A stretch of DNA of 64,000 nt from Psoroptes ovis (GCA_002943765.1 PQWQ01000020.1:868001-932000), one strand, 5' to 3'. Positions 14,577 through 26,811 are shown, counted from the stretch's first letter. Numbers and translations are program-made. Notes: a model not told the origin generated them from the sequence alone.

Positions 14577-14633
14577 TGAATAGCCTAAGTTTGTTTCAAA
14601 ATTTTTAAAAATTTCCACGTGCTATAGTCTTGA
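14577..14633 (+). repeat. Isolated, diverged unit of the 44-bp minisatellite
   Basis: This contains AATAGCCTAAG, then a T/A-rich run, then TTTCCACGTGCTATAGTCTT. These are the two hallmark segments of the array units at 16.2-18.0 kb, in the same orientation, lying 1.5 kb before the array. Confidence 0.6.
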
Positions 14634-14936
14634 AGCGATTCCAGCTTATCAAGAACCAAAAAAAAAGTGATTCCTCAAAAAGTAAATCATACATTCATAT
14701 ATCGGATATATTCAAAAAATAATTTTTTTTCATCTTATATCTGAGAAATTAATAAATGATTTGAATGTTTGCATGCTTAAAAAGCTATACATCAATCAAT
14801 CAAGAAAAAATATCAATGTGAAATTAATGAGTAATGAATCGTGATATGAATTTTAAAATTAGAGATTTAAATCAAAACATGAAAACAAATATATATCATG
14901 ATATCCGAAGATTACAATGTGAGAATTTTTTTTGTA

Positions 14937-15016
14937 TCAGGCTGCCCAAAAAGTTCATTCGGCTTAATCAATAGAGTTGTTAATAAAAATCGGTCAAAAC
15001 TTTCCGGATCACCTAA
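14937..15016 (-). mobile_element. Mariner-type MITE copy 3
   Basis: An 80-bp element flanked by TA on both sides. Its left end is TCAGGCTGCCC and its right end GGATCACCTAA. The interior is the reverse complement of copies 1 and 2, so the insertion is in the opposite orientation. Its ends are the most diverged of the four copies. Confidence 0.75.
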
Positions 15017-15365
15017 TATTTTTTAAATCCATATCAATTTTATATGCGTAATCAAATTCATCAAATCTTCATATATTATTCATTCATTTTCATGGGCACA
15101 CACAGAAGTGTATGCATGTTTTTTTGATTTTATTTCAAACTTAATCATTCATTTATCCACCAGACATATGCATGTAGATATGCAAATGTAATTACATTGA
15201 TCAAAAAAATAGTTCCGGAGTTCAGTCAATTTACGACTGAATAAAACAAATCAAAATCCAAATGATTGAACATATTAATCAAAAATGTATTTCATGACGC
15301 CTAATTTGTTTCGGATTTTCGCATATGGTAATGCACAGGGCAATTTATGATAATAATGAATAATA

Positions 15366-15445
15366 TTACGTTGTCCGAAAAGTTCATTCGGCTTATCCGG
15401 TAGAGTTGCACATGAAAATTGGCCACAACTTTTTGTACGACCTAA
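15366..15445 (-). mobile_element. Mariner-type MITE copy 4
   Basis: An 80-bp element flanked by TA, with ends TTACGTTGTCCGAAAAGTT and TTTTTGTACGACCTAA. It shares the left-end stretch AAAAAGTTCATTCGGCTTA-like sequence with copy 3 and has the same orientation, only 350 bp away. Confidence 0.75.
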
Positions 15446-16153
15446 TATTATGATGAGTAAATTTCGAAATTTGAAATCAACTTAATCATTTTCAGATGTC
15501 ACAACTCCCACTTATGAATTAAAAATTAAGAGAAAATTTGGAATAATAATTAAATCGTCAAAATGCATATTTTAAAATTGATTATTATTATCAAATTGGT
15601 AGTATGTTTGACATTGAAAATAATTTGAAATGAATATTTCTTCCACTGTCAAAATTTATGGGCAATTAAATTTGAAAAAACACGGAAAAATTGAAAAAAA
15701 ATTTGATCCGACTTACGAATTTATTTATGTGGTTTATGAATATTTCAAGCCATCATTTGTTTTTAAAAAAAATACATAATCAAAATTTGCTTGGGCATGA
15801 ATAAATGATTATGATGAGGATCATCAAGAAATCATTATCATCATTATTATCTTTATGAATCATTTTGACATGCATACCTTTTTCGATGGTTTATGATTTT
15901 ATTATCGTTATTAGTTCACTTTGAATCCAAACGTTCACTGACTTTATGTCTAAAATGCTTGATGATACATATACAAATAAGGATAATATATAATCAAAAA
16001 ATGAAAAAATAAACAATCAAACGAAATTAAACATTATTAGAATTGAAATTAATTTCATATTTCACACTTTTTTACATTTTTTTCAGTGGTATACATTTTA
16101 AAAAAACTAGTGATTAAATGATGAGAATGACAGTGTTTGCCAACTATTTTCAA

Positions 16154-18056
16154 AGACTATAACCTTAGATTTTTTCGAAAAATTCAAAAATTTTGACGAT
16201 GGATAGCCTTAGATTTTTTCGATTTTTTGAAAAATTTCCACGTACAATAGTCTTAGATTTTTTCGATTTTTCCAAAAATTTTGACGATGGATATTCTTAG
16301 ATTTTTTCGATTTTTTGAAAAATTTTGACGATAGATAGCCTTAGATTTTTTCGAAAAATTGAAAAATTTTGACGATGGATAGCCTTAGATTTTTTCGATT
16401 TTTCCAAAAATTTTGACGATGGATAGCCTTAGATTTTTTCGAAAAATTCAAAAATTTTGACGATGGATAGCCTTAGATTTTTTCGATTTTTTGAAAAATT
16501 TTGACGATAGATAGCCTTAGATTTTTTCGAAAAATTCAAAAATTTTGACGATGGATAGCCTTAGATTTTTTCGAAAAATTCAAAAATTTTGACGATGGAT
16601 AGCCTTAGATTTTTTCGAAAAATTCAAAAATTTTGACGATGGATAGCCTTAGATTTTTTCGATTTTTTGAAAAATTTTGACGATAGATAGCCTTAGATTT
16701 TTTCGAAAAATTCAAAAATTTTGACGATGGATAGCCTTAGATTTTTTCGATTTTTTGAAAAATTTTGACGATAGATAGCCTTAGATTTTTTCGAAAAATT
16801 GAAAAATTTTGACGATGGATAGCCTTAGATTTTTTCGATTTTTTGAAAAATTTTGACGATAGATAGCCTTAGATTTTTTCGAAAAATTGAAAAATTTTGA
16901 CGATGGATAGCCTTAGATTTTTTCGAAAAATTGAAAAATTTTGACGATAGATAGCCTTAGATTTTTTCGAAAAATTCAAAAATTTTGACGATAGTTAGCC
17001 TTAGATTTTTTCGATTTTTTCAAAAATTTCCACGTATTATAGCCTTAGATTTTTTCGATTTTTTCAAAAATTTCCACGTACAATAGTCTTAGATTTTTTC
17101 GATTTTTTGAAAAATTTTGACGATGGATAGCCTTAGATTTTTTCGATTTTTTGAAAAATTTTGACGATGGATAGCCTTGGATTTTTTCGATTTTTTGAAA
17201 AATTTTGACGATAGATAGCCTTAGATTTTTTCGAAAAATTCAAAAATTTCCACGTACAATAGTCTTAGATTTTTTCGATTTTTTGAAAAATTTTGACGAT
17301 GGATAGCCTTAGATTTTTTCGATTTTTTGAAAAATTTCCACGTACAATAGTCTTAGATTTTTTCGATTTTTTGAAAAATTTTGACGATGGATAGCCTTGG
17401 ATTTTTTCGATTTTTTGAAAAATTTTGACGATAGATAGCCTTAGATTTTTTCGAAAAATTGAAAAATTTTGACGATAGATAGCCTTAGATTTTTTCGAAA
17501 AATTCAAAAATTTTGACGATGGATAGCCTTAGATTTTTTCGATTTTTTGAAAAATTTCCACGTACAATAGTCTTAGATTTTTTCGATTTTTTGAAAAATT
17601 TTGACGATGGATAGCCTTGGATTTTTTCGATTTTTTGAAAAATTTTGACGATAGATAGCCTTAGATTTTTTCGAAAAATTGAAAAATTTTGACGATAGAT
17701 AGCCTTAGATTTTTTCGAAAAATTCAAAAATTTTGACGATGGATAGCCTTAGATTTTTTCGAAAAATTCAAAAATTTCCACGTACAATAGTCTTAGATTT
17801 TTTCGATTTTTTGAAAAATTTTGACGATGGATAGCCTTAGATTTTTTCGAAAAATTCAAAAATTTCCACGTACAATAGTCTTGGATTTTTTCGATTTTTT
17901 CAAAAATTTTGTCGATGGATAGCCTTAGATTTTTTCGATTTTTCCAAAAATTTCCACGTACAATGGTCTTAGATTTTTCGGAAATTTTACGAAATTGTGG
18001 AAACTTGAACTATAGTACGTGGAAATTTTTGAAAATTTTGAAAAAATCAAAGGTTA
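16154..18056 (+). repeat. 44-bp minisatellite array, about 42 units plus one inverted terminal unit
   Basis: Head-to-tail units of 44 bp fill about 16157-17990. Each carries CCTTAGATTTTTTCG, an A/T segment, and one of two signature ends. Class A reads TTTTGACGATGGATAGCC; class B reads TTTCCACGTACAATAGTC and occurs about nine times. Many units contain TTTTTCGAAAAA, a perfect palindrome. The final unit (about 18009-18056) is in the opposite orientation: it reads ACTATAGTACGTGGAAA. The open frames seen through the array are simple consequences of a repeat without stops and are not genes. Confidence 0.9.
17265..17727 (+). repeat. 220-bp higher-order repeat inside the minisatellite
   Basis: Five 44-bp units form a 220-bp block that is duplicated. 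Class-B units sit at about 17338, 17558 and 17778, exactly 220 bp apart. The reading frames through 17265-17507 and 17485-17727 translate to almost identical peptides, which shows the two blocks are nearly identical. This implies recent block-wise amplification. Confidence 0.8.
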
Positions 18057-18200
18057 TGGAGTTGGAAAAAATTGAATACATGTTTGAATGAGCAAATAGA
18101 ATGGCATTTTTTTTTTTTTTTTTTGAAAAGCGTGGACAGTATCGAACTTACTATTAAACTAAGACAATATGTAGACTGAGCTGATGAAATGAAAGCAAAT

Positions 18201-19845
18201 TTAAAAATCAAATTTTTTGAAAAAAATTGTTGATGGTGCATCATTGATGATATCGACATTGGTATTAATAATTCTCATGTATTTAAATAAGGAGAATGAT
18301 CGCTGATTTTTAATTATTTCACGATCATTACGAATTTCAATGCGTCCATTAGAATCATTAAGAATTGCTTCTAAGTTTGTTTGCGAAACTGATTGTTCTG
18401 GGAATAAGCAACTTATCAACAAAGGAATACGACGTTCACGGCGATAATTTTGTCTGAAATTTTTCGGTGCAATTTCAAATTTAGCAAATGGTGAAATCAT
18501 AAAACGTTTCAAATCGATGAATAATTTGACAATGAAATCATTCACTTGAACGGATTTAGATAGCCAATCGAATGTTTGTAATTTGCTTGGAACATATTTG
18601 ATTCGATCATACATTCTTAATTTTGAATTATGAATGCAAATATCATAAATATATGCTAATTCGATTGCCATAATCAATGCAGCATAATAATGATGTTTGT
18701 TTTGCATTAATTTCGATCGATTTTTATCATAATGATCGATAGCTTGCCTGAAAACGTTCAATAAATTTGTTTTCTCATATTGCTGATGTTGTTGTACTGA
18801 TAGAATAAAATCTTCAATGTAATTCTGATTTCGGACATATGATGTCAATGGCGATGTTTTGGTACGAAAATAAAAACGTAAAATCAAAATCATAATGGGC
18901 AATTGGCGAATATAATGAATGAGGCCACATTCAAATTGATGATACTGGAAATCATCATCACAACATTTTTTGCAGCAATACACGATTGTAGTGCAATATT
19001 TACATGGCCAATACTGAAAATTTCTAATATAACGATCACAATTATAGCAATTGTCGAATGTACTTGTTTGGAATTTGCATATCGATTGTTCACTTAATAT
19101 TATTTGATTCGGTTCTAAAGTATGTGACCAGCCGTACATTTTCGGCATTTGATCATCTTCGAAAAATATTCCAATACAATCATTGATTTCGAACATTGGC
19201 TGATCAATGTGTGAGAAAATTTTCATTATTTTATCCTTGAATTTGGCATGCAATTCTTTTTCAATTCGTGTCATTGCTGAGAGTGTAAATGTCTTGTCAG
19301 CGATCATTGCAAATTCGTAATCGATTGCAGCTGCTTCATGATCATCGATTCGAATAAAGCATCGTGCTCGATTCAGGTAAATATTAGCCAATTGTATGTA
19401 ATCATCTTCTTTGTTCAGTGGTTGATAAACGATTGCCTAAAATTGATACCAAATGCAAAATATTATGATGATTAAATCAAAAATATTTGCAGATTGCAGT
19501 CATATTCACCTTGGAATAATCATTAGCCGCTTCTTGATAATCATCTAATTCACAATTGAAATGTGCTTTTCTTTGATGTTTTTGACTTAAATACAAACAT
19601 TTACCACTTGTAACTCTTGCTTTAGTGGTTGCACTTTGTAATTCTTTTTCTGTTCGATTCAAATGATATTTGCCACTTTCCAATAAATATTTCAATATTC
19701 GACCATCTCTTTCCATTTCATCGGGGAAATTTGAAAATATTCTGTCAAATTTTTCATCATTTGCCATCCAATCGACTAAATTGGAAAGATAATAATCTTT
19801 ACGTTGTTGTGCGGAATATTCTTTTGATTCATATTTGCTTGACAT
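18201..19845 (-). CDS. SMYD-like TPR/MYND-finger protein without catalytic SET half
   Basis: Two exons on minus, 19845-19510 and 19436-18201, join in phase 0 to give 523 aa. The N-terminal third contains a TPR-like helical repeat (about 73-155), then a segment resembling the split SET N-part of SMYD4 (YGWSHTLEPNQIILSEQ). A complete MYND zinc finger follows at about 242-282 (C-x2-C, C-x2-C, YCC-x2-C, H-x3-C). SMYD proteins are lysine methyltransferases or scaffolds. Here the catalytic NHSCxPN segment, the post-SET cysteines and the C-terminal TPRs are absent: the frame stops at 18201, only 145 bp before the minisatellite. It may be a truncated SMYD4-type gene, a non-catalytic family member, or a gene with a missed 3' exon beyond the array. 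Family call good; enzymatic activity doubtful. Confidence 0.75.
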
Positions 19846-20227
19846 GACTCAATGACAAGTGAATGAAGAGAGTAATATAATTTTGCGAAATGGCAGAAGG
19901 AATTCAATTTTTTTTTTTTTTTTTTTTGATTGCACACATTAATAATAACTAAACTGATTTTTATAATACAATCAATATATTTAATTTACTTAATCAATAT
20001 TTAATTCAATCATTAATTATTCGATCCATATTCCACGATTACCACGCCAAACACCCACGCTGGTCAAATTGTAAAGCATTGGAAATTCACAAATAAACAT
20101 CATTAAGTCAATATTTGACAATGATAATCAATTTTTGGTAATTAAAAAATAAATATTTTTTTCATTCATTATCTGTGACTAATATTGATATTAATAATAA
20201 AAATTTAAAACAAAAATCACAATTGAA

Positions 20228-20267
<40 letters not shown>

Positions 20268-20636
20268 TGATCAGATAGTTGATTGATTGTTATAACAAAT
20301 GATATATGAATTTATATGAATATATAATTATTGAATAAATTTGAAGAAAAATTTGAAAAATCAGCGAAAAAAACTCCTGAACGAATGAATTGAAAAAAAA
20401 AATAATTTTAAATTTGAAACAACACTGATCATTGTCATATTTTTAAATGTGATATGAAATGAACTGTGAGTGTGTCTGTGTGTGTGTGTTTGAATGCAAA
20501 ATTATTTGAAACATTTAAAAAAAACATTTGTGTTTGTTCGCTTATGGCGTGTTTAAATTGGTTTTTAAGTGGTTAGCAAAGAAACATGAATAGAATGAAA
20601 TGCTCGAATAGATTTTGATTTGTGACCAATATGTGT
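19846..20636. other. Spacer between the SMYD-like and CABLES genes
   Basis: This holds a T run just upstream of the SMYD-like ATG (about 19911-19928), an (AAT)n microsatellite at about 20227-20266, and the 3' UTR of the CABLES gene. No coding signal. Confidence 0.5.
20227..20266 (+). repeat. (AAT)n microsatellite
   Basis: Thirteen near-perfect AAT units in the spacer between two minus-strand genes. Confidence 0.9.
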
Positions 20637-23240
20637 TCATGATTCATACAGTAATCGTTGATAATGTGGCTGAATTTGCCATGTAGGTAATAGAAAACTG
20701 AATTCCAACGCAACTAATACACCAAATTCAGTATTTAATAATTCTTTACGATTCAATCGAAAACCAGATTCAATTTTCTACAAGGATCAACGATTAAATA
20801 TAGCTGAATTTAGAATTAAGATTCACAAAAAAATACAAACCTCGATTAATAATTTTAAATCGGCTCCTTTAACATCGTTCAATTTGGCTGATAATATTAA
20901 ACATGCTCCAGCACATAATTTACGATTTTGTTTTGTTATCAATAATTTAAGTATTAATTTTTCAAAATAGACATATGCTTGAGCAATCGTCAAAAAATCT
21001 AAGCCACACTGCATTCAAAATGATAAAAAAAAAATTCAAAATCAAATTCAGATTCTACCAGGTCAAACTCATACCTCATTTCTAGCAATTTTACACATTT
21101 CTTTTTTAATCGAACGCAATTTACTAAGTGTCAATTGTATATGTGGAAATCTTTCACGAAATTTATCATTCAATTCTTTTTTAAGATCTTGTGGTTTCAC
21201 ATAATCAATTATCGAAGTCTGAAATGAATCAAGAAATAAATGCGATGATCGTAAAGAATGATTTGGGAATGAATACAAACCACAAAAGATGGAAAAGCCA
21301 AAAGGGTAGAATGTTTGCCAGCAATCAATTCAGGATCATCCAATAGATTAGGATGATAAAGCAGCTCTTTGAAACATTGTGGTGAAGCTGTAGCAAAATA
21401 AGGCCAATTTACAGTTGAACAGTCAGCGATCTTAAAGGTAAATTCAGGTGTATTTGGTAAGCTTGATCCCGGATCATTTATGATATTATTATTGTTGTTA
21501 GGACTTGTTCCCGAAATCATAGAACTTGTCATTGTTGCGTTGGTGGTCGAAAATGGATCAGAAAGATGATTGTTTCGAGATGATAATGACGATGTAGATA
21601 AACAACGATTCATGACAATTGAATTATTATATGCTATAGCCTCAGATATGTTATTGGGTTTGAATTTTTTATTATTAGAATTTAGCAATGAGCTGAATGA
21701 TATTTCTTCTTCAATCGTGTCCAAGCCTAGTTGATCATCGATAGCGCCCATCAATAAATTGCCCGATTCACCATCAGTTATTGTTGATAATTGACGACTA
21801 TTCGATATATATCTTGTACTACGTTTACTGCTCGAATTAAAACTATGATGTTCTTTTGTTGTTGAAACTGAATCGGTTCTTTGATGATGATGATTAGTGT
21901 AATTACGTTTATTATTGACTGGTATTGATGAAAATACCGAAACTGGTTGACGAGTTTTACTGGTGACAAACACATAATTACGACTTGTTGAAAGATTTTG
22001 ATGATTTTTTTTATTGACACAACACGATATGTCATGATATTGACGATTACATTGACGATGATTTGTCGAATTAATTGATTTATGGGAACCGAATGAAGTG
22101 GTACGAATACGATTCAAATTACCAGTCAATTTCATGCCTGTCATTGATTTTGAATTGGAAAAATGAATTCATTTTTTGACAATTTATTCAAAGACAAAAA
22201 AATTACCTAAATTTTCCATACTCCCAAAATTATTTGTTTTGCATTGTTTAGCAGAGATAATAGTATTAGTGCTCGATTCAAAGTTTTCATTTTCCGACGA
22301 ATCATTTAAACTACTCTTAGTACTGCCATTATTAGCGACACCGAACTCATTTTGTTTAAGAATACGACGTGATGCTGCTGCCTCTTCGATTGAACGTGAT
22401 AATATTTTGGATGAACAATGAATCTTATTGTTATTAGACAATGTTGTATAACATTTTGTACATCCTAAACAAATCTGCTGCTCATGGCCATTTTTATTTG
22501 ATGATAAACATGATGATAACGATGAACAGGGCATCAATATGTCAGCTGTATGTGGTTCTATTTGTTGCTGCTCATTCATACAATGTTTAATCGGATCATT
22601 ATTATAAATATTTGAATTTAAATTGTTTGTTCCAGGAGATGAATCATTTGATGATACTGAAGATGCGACTGAATTTATTGAATATGAATATTTTGGTGGA
22701 GCAAAATTACGCATAGATGATTCACTTTCATCAATACTTAATGATCTAATTTTATTTTTGAATAAATGTCTATTGTTTTTCTGTTTCTGATCATCATCAT
22801 CATCACAAACATTGATTATTTTTTGTTGTTTAGTTGGCGTCGAATCAATCCAATCAATATTTTCTTTATTATCTGCTGCCAATATGGTCGATGATGCGCC
22901 GCCAAACAGTAAATCAATTTTATTTTGTTCATCATCATCTATATGTTTTTTGTTGGAAATAAGCTTCTTAATTACATTCTTAAGTGTAGCAAATAGACTA
23001 CTTACAGTAATTATTCGATTTTTGTTGATGTTGTTGCTGCTGTTGTTGTGATTGTGCATTGCTTGTTGTTGTTTCATTTGAATTCGATGAATATTGATGT
23101 TGTTGATGATGATGTAAGTTTAAATTGAATATGACACCAAGATTTGTATCACGATGTGAACCATCCAACGATATATTCGATAAAAATGTAATTGCAGCCA
23201 AACGCCGCCTTGATTGTTGTCGTTTAATGGCAGCAGCCAT
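20637..23240 (-). CDS. CABLES: CABLES-type CDK5/ABL1 enzyme substrate (cyclin-box protein)
   Basis: Six exons on minus, all in phase: 23240-23006, 22938-22207, 22137-21281, 21218-21075, 21008-20841 and 20777-20637, giving 758 aa. The N-terminus (residues 11-27, RRRLAAITFLSNISLDG) is the conserved CABLES start motif. The C-terminal 150 residues (609-758) form the CABLES cyclin-box region, including YVKPQDLKKE, FPHIQLTLSKLRSIKKEM, AQAYVYFEKL and KQNRKLCAGACLILSAKL. The middle is Asn/Ser-rich low complexity, longer than in vertebrates. CABLES proteins link CDKs to Abl-type kinases and affect CDK tyrosine phosphorylation. The first intron (67 nt, GTAAGT donor) removes an overlapping frame. An acceptor CAG lies directly before the ATG, so there is probably a 5'-UTR exon upstream. 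Confidence 0.9.
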
Positions 23241-26029
23241 CTGATATATTTGCTAAATGACAGAAAGATATATTTCATTTGTTAAATTGACAATTTAAAT
23301 ATTTATTTAGTTTTTTAACCCACCTTGATTCCTTATGATGAATAATTTCAATCGAAATCAATTATTAAATTGATTGAAAATATATTATGAGCAAGAGAAT
23401 GACAATCAATAATGAATGACGAACAAAAATCAAAGAAATTTTTCGTTGATTGACTTACAAATGAATAAATAAATAATTTTTTTATCATAAATTTGATACT
23501 GTGTTTGTGTTGTTGATGATGTATTTTTGATAACAATTTGAATTTATGAATATTTTCAAAATAAAACAAATTTTAGAAAAGGAAGAGCACTTTACTGAAG
23601 AACACTGAAGACACAAACACTGAATCAGATTTAAGAACGGGTATTCTTAAATCAAAACTAATCACACAATTTGTTTTATTTCGTTTTCACAAAAAAAAAC
23701 ACTTTGGTTATAACAAAGGTTTATGTTTAGTTATTAATAATAACAATATCAACATTGAATTGATACATCCATCATATAAAAATAATAATGTTTTCGTACC
23801 ATATTTTGATATTGAATTCATTTTTTTCATTTGAATCGATCCATTTCGATGATTCATATATGATTGATGTTTTTGCGGTTGTTGTTGTTGATTGAGTTTT
23901 GACGATAGTAATGAAACCATGTTTGAAATATTTAACTTTGAAATATATGTTGATTCAACAATTTTGGGAAATAATGATCAAAACTTATAGCCTTCCAGAT
24001 GATTCAGATGAATGTTACAAACACAGATAAATTATTTAGTTTATTTATTTGTAAATTGATGATTTGATGATTGATGGACAAACACAGACATAAATGTTAT
24101 GAAAAATCACTACATAAATAAATAACAGGAAATTCAAAGAAATCCTGAGTGTTGAAAACTGTTTTAGAGAAAAACAAAAATGAATAAATGTAATGAATAC
24201 TTAATAAATTAATAATTAATTAAAATACCTTTAATTCATTAATATCATAAATAATAAGGATTATTGTTTTTTCAATCAGCACATACCAATGACTGAATCA
24301 ATGAATCCAAACTCAAAACAATTTTGGTCGCAAACATTTCCAACGAAACGATAATTTTTTATTTTTAGAATATAGATAAATGGAGGCCAAACCATTCATT
24401 CACTGATCCAGATCAGTTCACATTTTGAATATGTAGAATATACGGCTGGAAAATTATTGTTGAAATATATTAGATGAATTCTAATATGAATCTAATATGG
24501 TCTTTGGTGCTAATTATAATAAAAATACGCGTGAGGAATGTGCGTTCAAATATCTGAATTATTAAGGTTATAATCTTTGAAATTCTATACGATTCCTATT
24601 AAGGGGATTGATTATTCAAAATAACAAAAACAAATGATTGATTTTTTGATGTGAAATTGATTGAAAATGAAATCGATCATTGATTGATTGGTTGTTTATA
24701 TATAGTAGCAGTAATGATGATTTTCCTAAATATCAAACAAATGCAATCAAAATATACATAAATAAATAATAATTAATTCAAAAATATACATCATCATTAA
24801 TGTCATTGGAGAAACTAATCATTTTGATCAAAACAAAAAAAAACTAAAATGGTTTGAATAATTGAATGAAAGAGAGCGTATCACATTCAATTGTAGTGAA
24901 TGCACATTATAAAGTCTATTAATAGAACATTATATTAGATGCATCAATTTGAATTAAATAAAAAAATGTGATTATCATCCAAAAGAAAGGTTAAAGCTAA
25001 TAGCTTAATACACATATAGGGATTCTATACTCAATAATCAATAATGCAAACATGTGGTTATTCTTTATGAATAATTTTGAATACTTAAATTATAACAATT
25101 TAACTTTGTTCTATGAAACTTTGGACATTTGTTGCATGAAAATGCGGAAAATGATGATGAAAACATTTGAATAATCAAATGATTGTGCCAAGTTGGCATA
25201 TGAACAATTTACATTTAAATAAGGATTATATTCATATGTTTATGGCCAAGTGTATGTACTCATATACTTGTTTGTTTATTTTGTTTAACCGGTCAAACTA
25301 ACCCGAAAATAAATATTGACGATTTGAATGCCGGTTTTATTTGGTTTGATTTTAATGCGTTTTTAAATGGTTGGAAATGTTTGTAGGAATTTTTTTGAAA
25401 TTTAACTAGATTTTTAATTGAATGCAATGATATATAATTATCATTTATTCATTCATTCGTTTGAAAAAATACTTACTCTTCAATTCAGAATTATTCTCGA
25501 TGAGCACTGACAAGCTTTGATTGTTTTTCTTTACTAATTAATAATGATTCAATGTTCAAGTAATGACCATTTACGAGAAATATTTAACTGTTACTTTTGA
25601 CTGTTTAATTTAAAAATAATATGAAAACATAGGGAAAATGTGAATAACTTTGAGAAATAATAATCAAAACAAACTCACTAAATTATCAAAAAAATACAAA
25701 CAAATCAATATATATGGCTACAAGGCGCGCGCATTACACTGACATTACATGACCATCTTTGAATTGATATTGGTGAATATATAGTTTTTGTTCAAAGTAC
25801 ATTTGTCTATCCAAAAAATAATCAAGGAAAAAATTAATCACAAAATAAATCATCAAAATTATGGAAGAAAAATTTGATAATTAGAAGTGTCAAAGTTCAA
25901 ATGCTAAGATTTTTTTTTGAATTTCTATTTTTACTTGGTCACATATTTTGTGTATATAGTCCCGAAAGCAGAAAATATTTACTCGTTTTTTCTTGATTAA
26001 TTTAAAAATTTTTGAAAACCAATCTTATA
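23241..26029. other. CABLES 5' region and divergent spacer to CCDC12
   Basis: Mostly noncoding. A 70-codon minus-strand frame (23920-23708) begins with an ATG and has Gln/His-rich, protein-like composition. It ends at a GT donor after AAATATG, but in a phase that does not read into CABLES exon 1, so it looks like a 5'-UTR exon with an upstream ORF. The remainder up to 26029 is AT-rich with nothing recognised. Confidence 0.4.
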
Positions 26030-26811
26030 ATGAATATGTCGGCAAATGATGATGAATTAATCGGATCAATGGAAGAAGAAGCATTGAAACGAAAACAACG
26101 TTTAATTGAAATGAGAAATAAACGACAGAGCAGTGAATCGTCGTCATTATTAGAACCTACAAATAAAATGAAGTTACCCAGGTAAGATGCACGCTTCGTA
26201 TGATGAATTGGTGAATTAATTTGATTTATTTCAAAAAATAGACCCAAATTCCGTAATTACGAACCATCGGATGAACATCTCAAAGAAAATGCTGTACCCA
26301 AAACAAGGCCTGATAATGGTATGTTTTTAATCGATTGTCAAAAATTGATTAATTTGATTATTTTGTTGTTTGCCTCAAAAATTGAATAAATAGTCAAAGA
26401 TCAATTGTCAGATGAATTGCATATTAGCAAATCAGATGATGCACTTGTCGATGACATTGTAAGTTTTTAATAATCACATGATTGTCTTTAATTCATTCAT
26501 TAAATGCATTTATATAATCAACACCACAGGATTTGACAAAATTAGCCCCGAAAAAAATCGATTGGGATTTGAAAAGAAATTTGGCCAAAAAATTAGATAA
26601 ATTAGAGCGAAAGACACAAATTGCTATCGCTGAATTAATTAGTATGCAATATTTTCATTTCATTTTCTTGCATATCATTGTTTTTCTTTACGAATTTCGA
26701 ATAGGAATACGATTAAAATCAAGTAAAGTGGATGATCTTGATCAAGCAACCGAAGATTTAGAATCAGCAAATCGTAATATTAATTCGATCGATGATGACT
26801 TGGATGATTGA
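26030..26811 (+). CDS. CCDC12: CCDC12 / Cwf18 spliceosome component
   Basis: Five small exons in phase: 26030-26181, 26242-26318, 26394-26458, 26530-26641 and 26705-26811, giving 170 aa (human about 166). The N-terminus is EEEALKRKQRLIEMR; the middle has FRNYEPSDEHLKE. The signature LAPKKIDWDLKRNLAKKLDKLERKTQIAIAELIRIRL sits in exons 4-5 and matches the Cwf18/CCDC12 coiled-coil core. The protein acts in the nucleus as a component of the activated (Bact) spliceosome. The introns are about 60-75 nt, and codon phases 2, 1, 0, 1 all match at the junctions. An AATAAA signal lies about 90 nt after the stop. The downstream neighbour NDUFB4 starts about 300 nt later on the same strand. Confidence 0.93.

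Larger units (their letters stand above)
12887..16153. other. Gene-free AT-rich stretch with two MITEs and a stray minisatellite unit
   Basis: The 3' flank of the BH3-like gene. No coding signal was found on either strand. It contains MITE copies at 14937 and 15366 and, near 14577-14633, one and a half diverged units of the 44-bp minisatellite that forms the array further downstream. Confidence 0.5.

Noticed and set aside
17265..17727. Two 80-codon frames with Lys/Phe/Ser-rich peptides
   Set aside because: They are read-throughs of the 44-bp minisatellite; the near-identical peptides come from the 220-bp block duplication.
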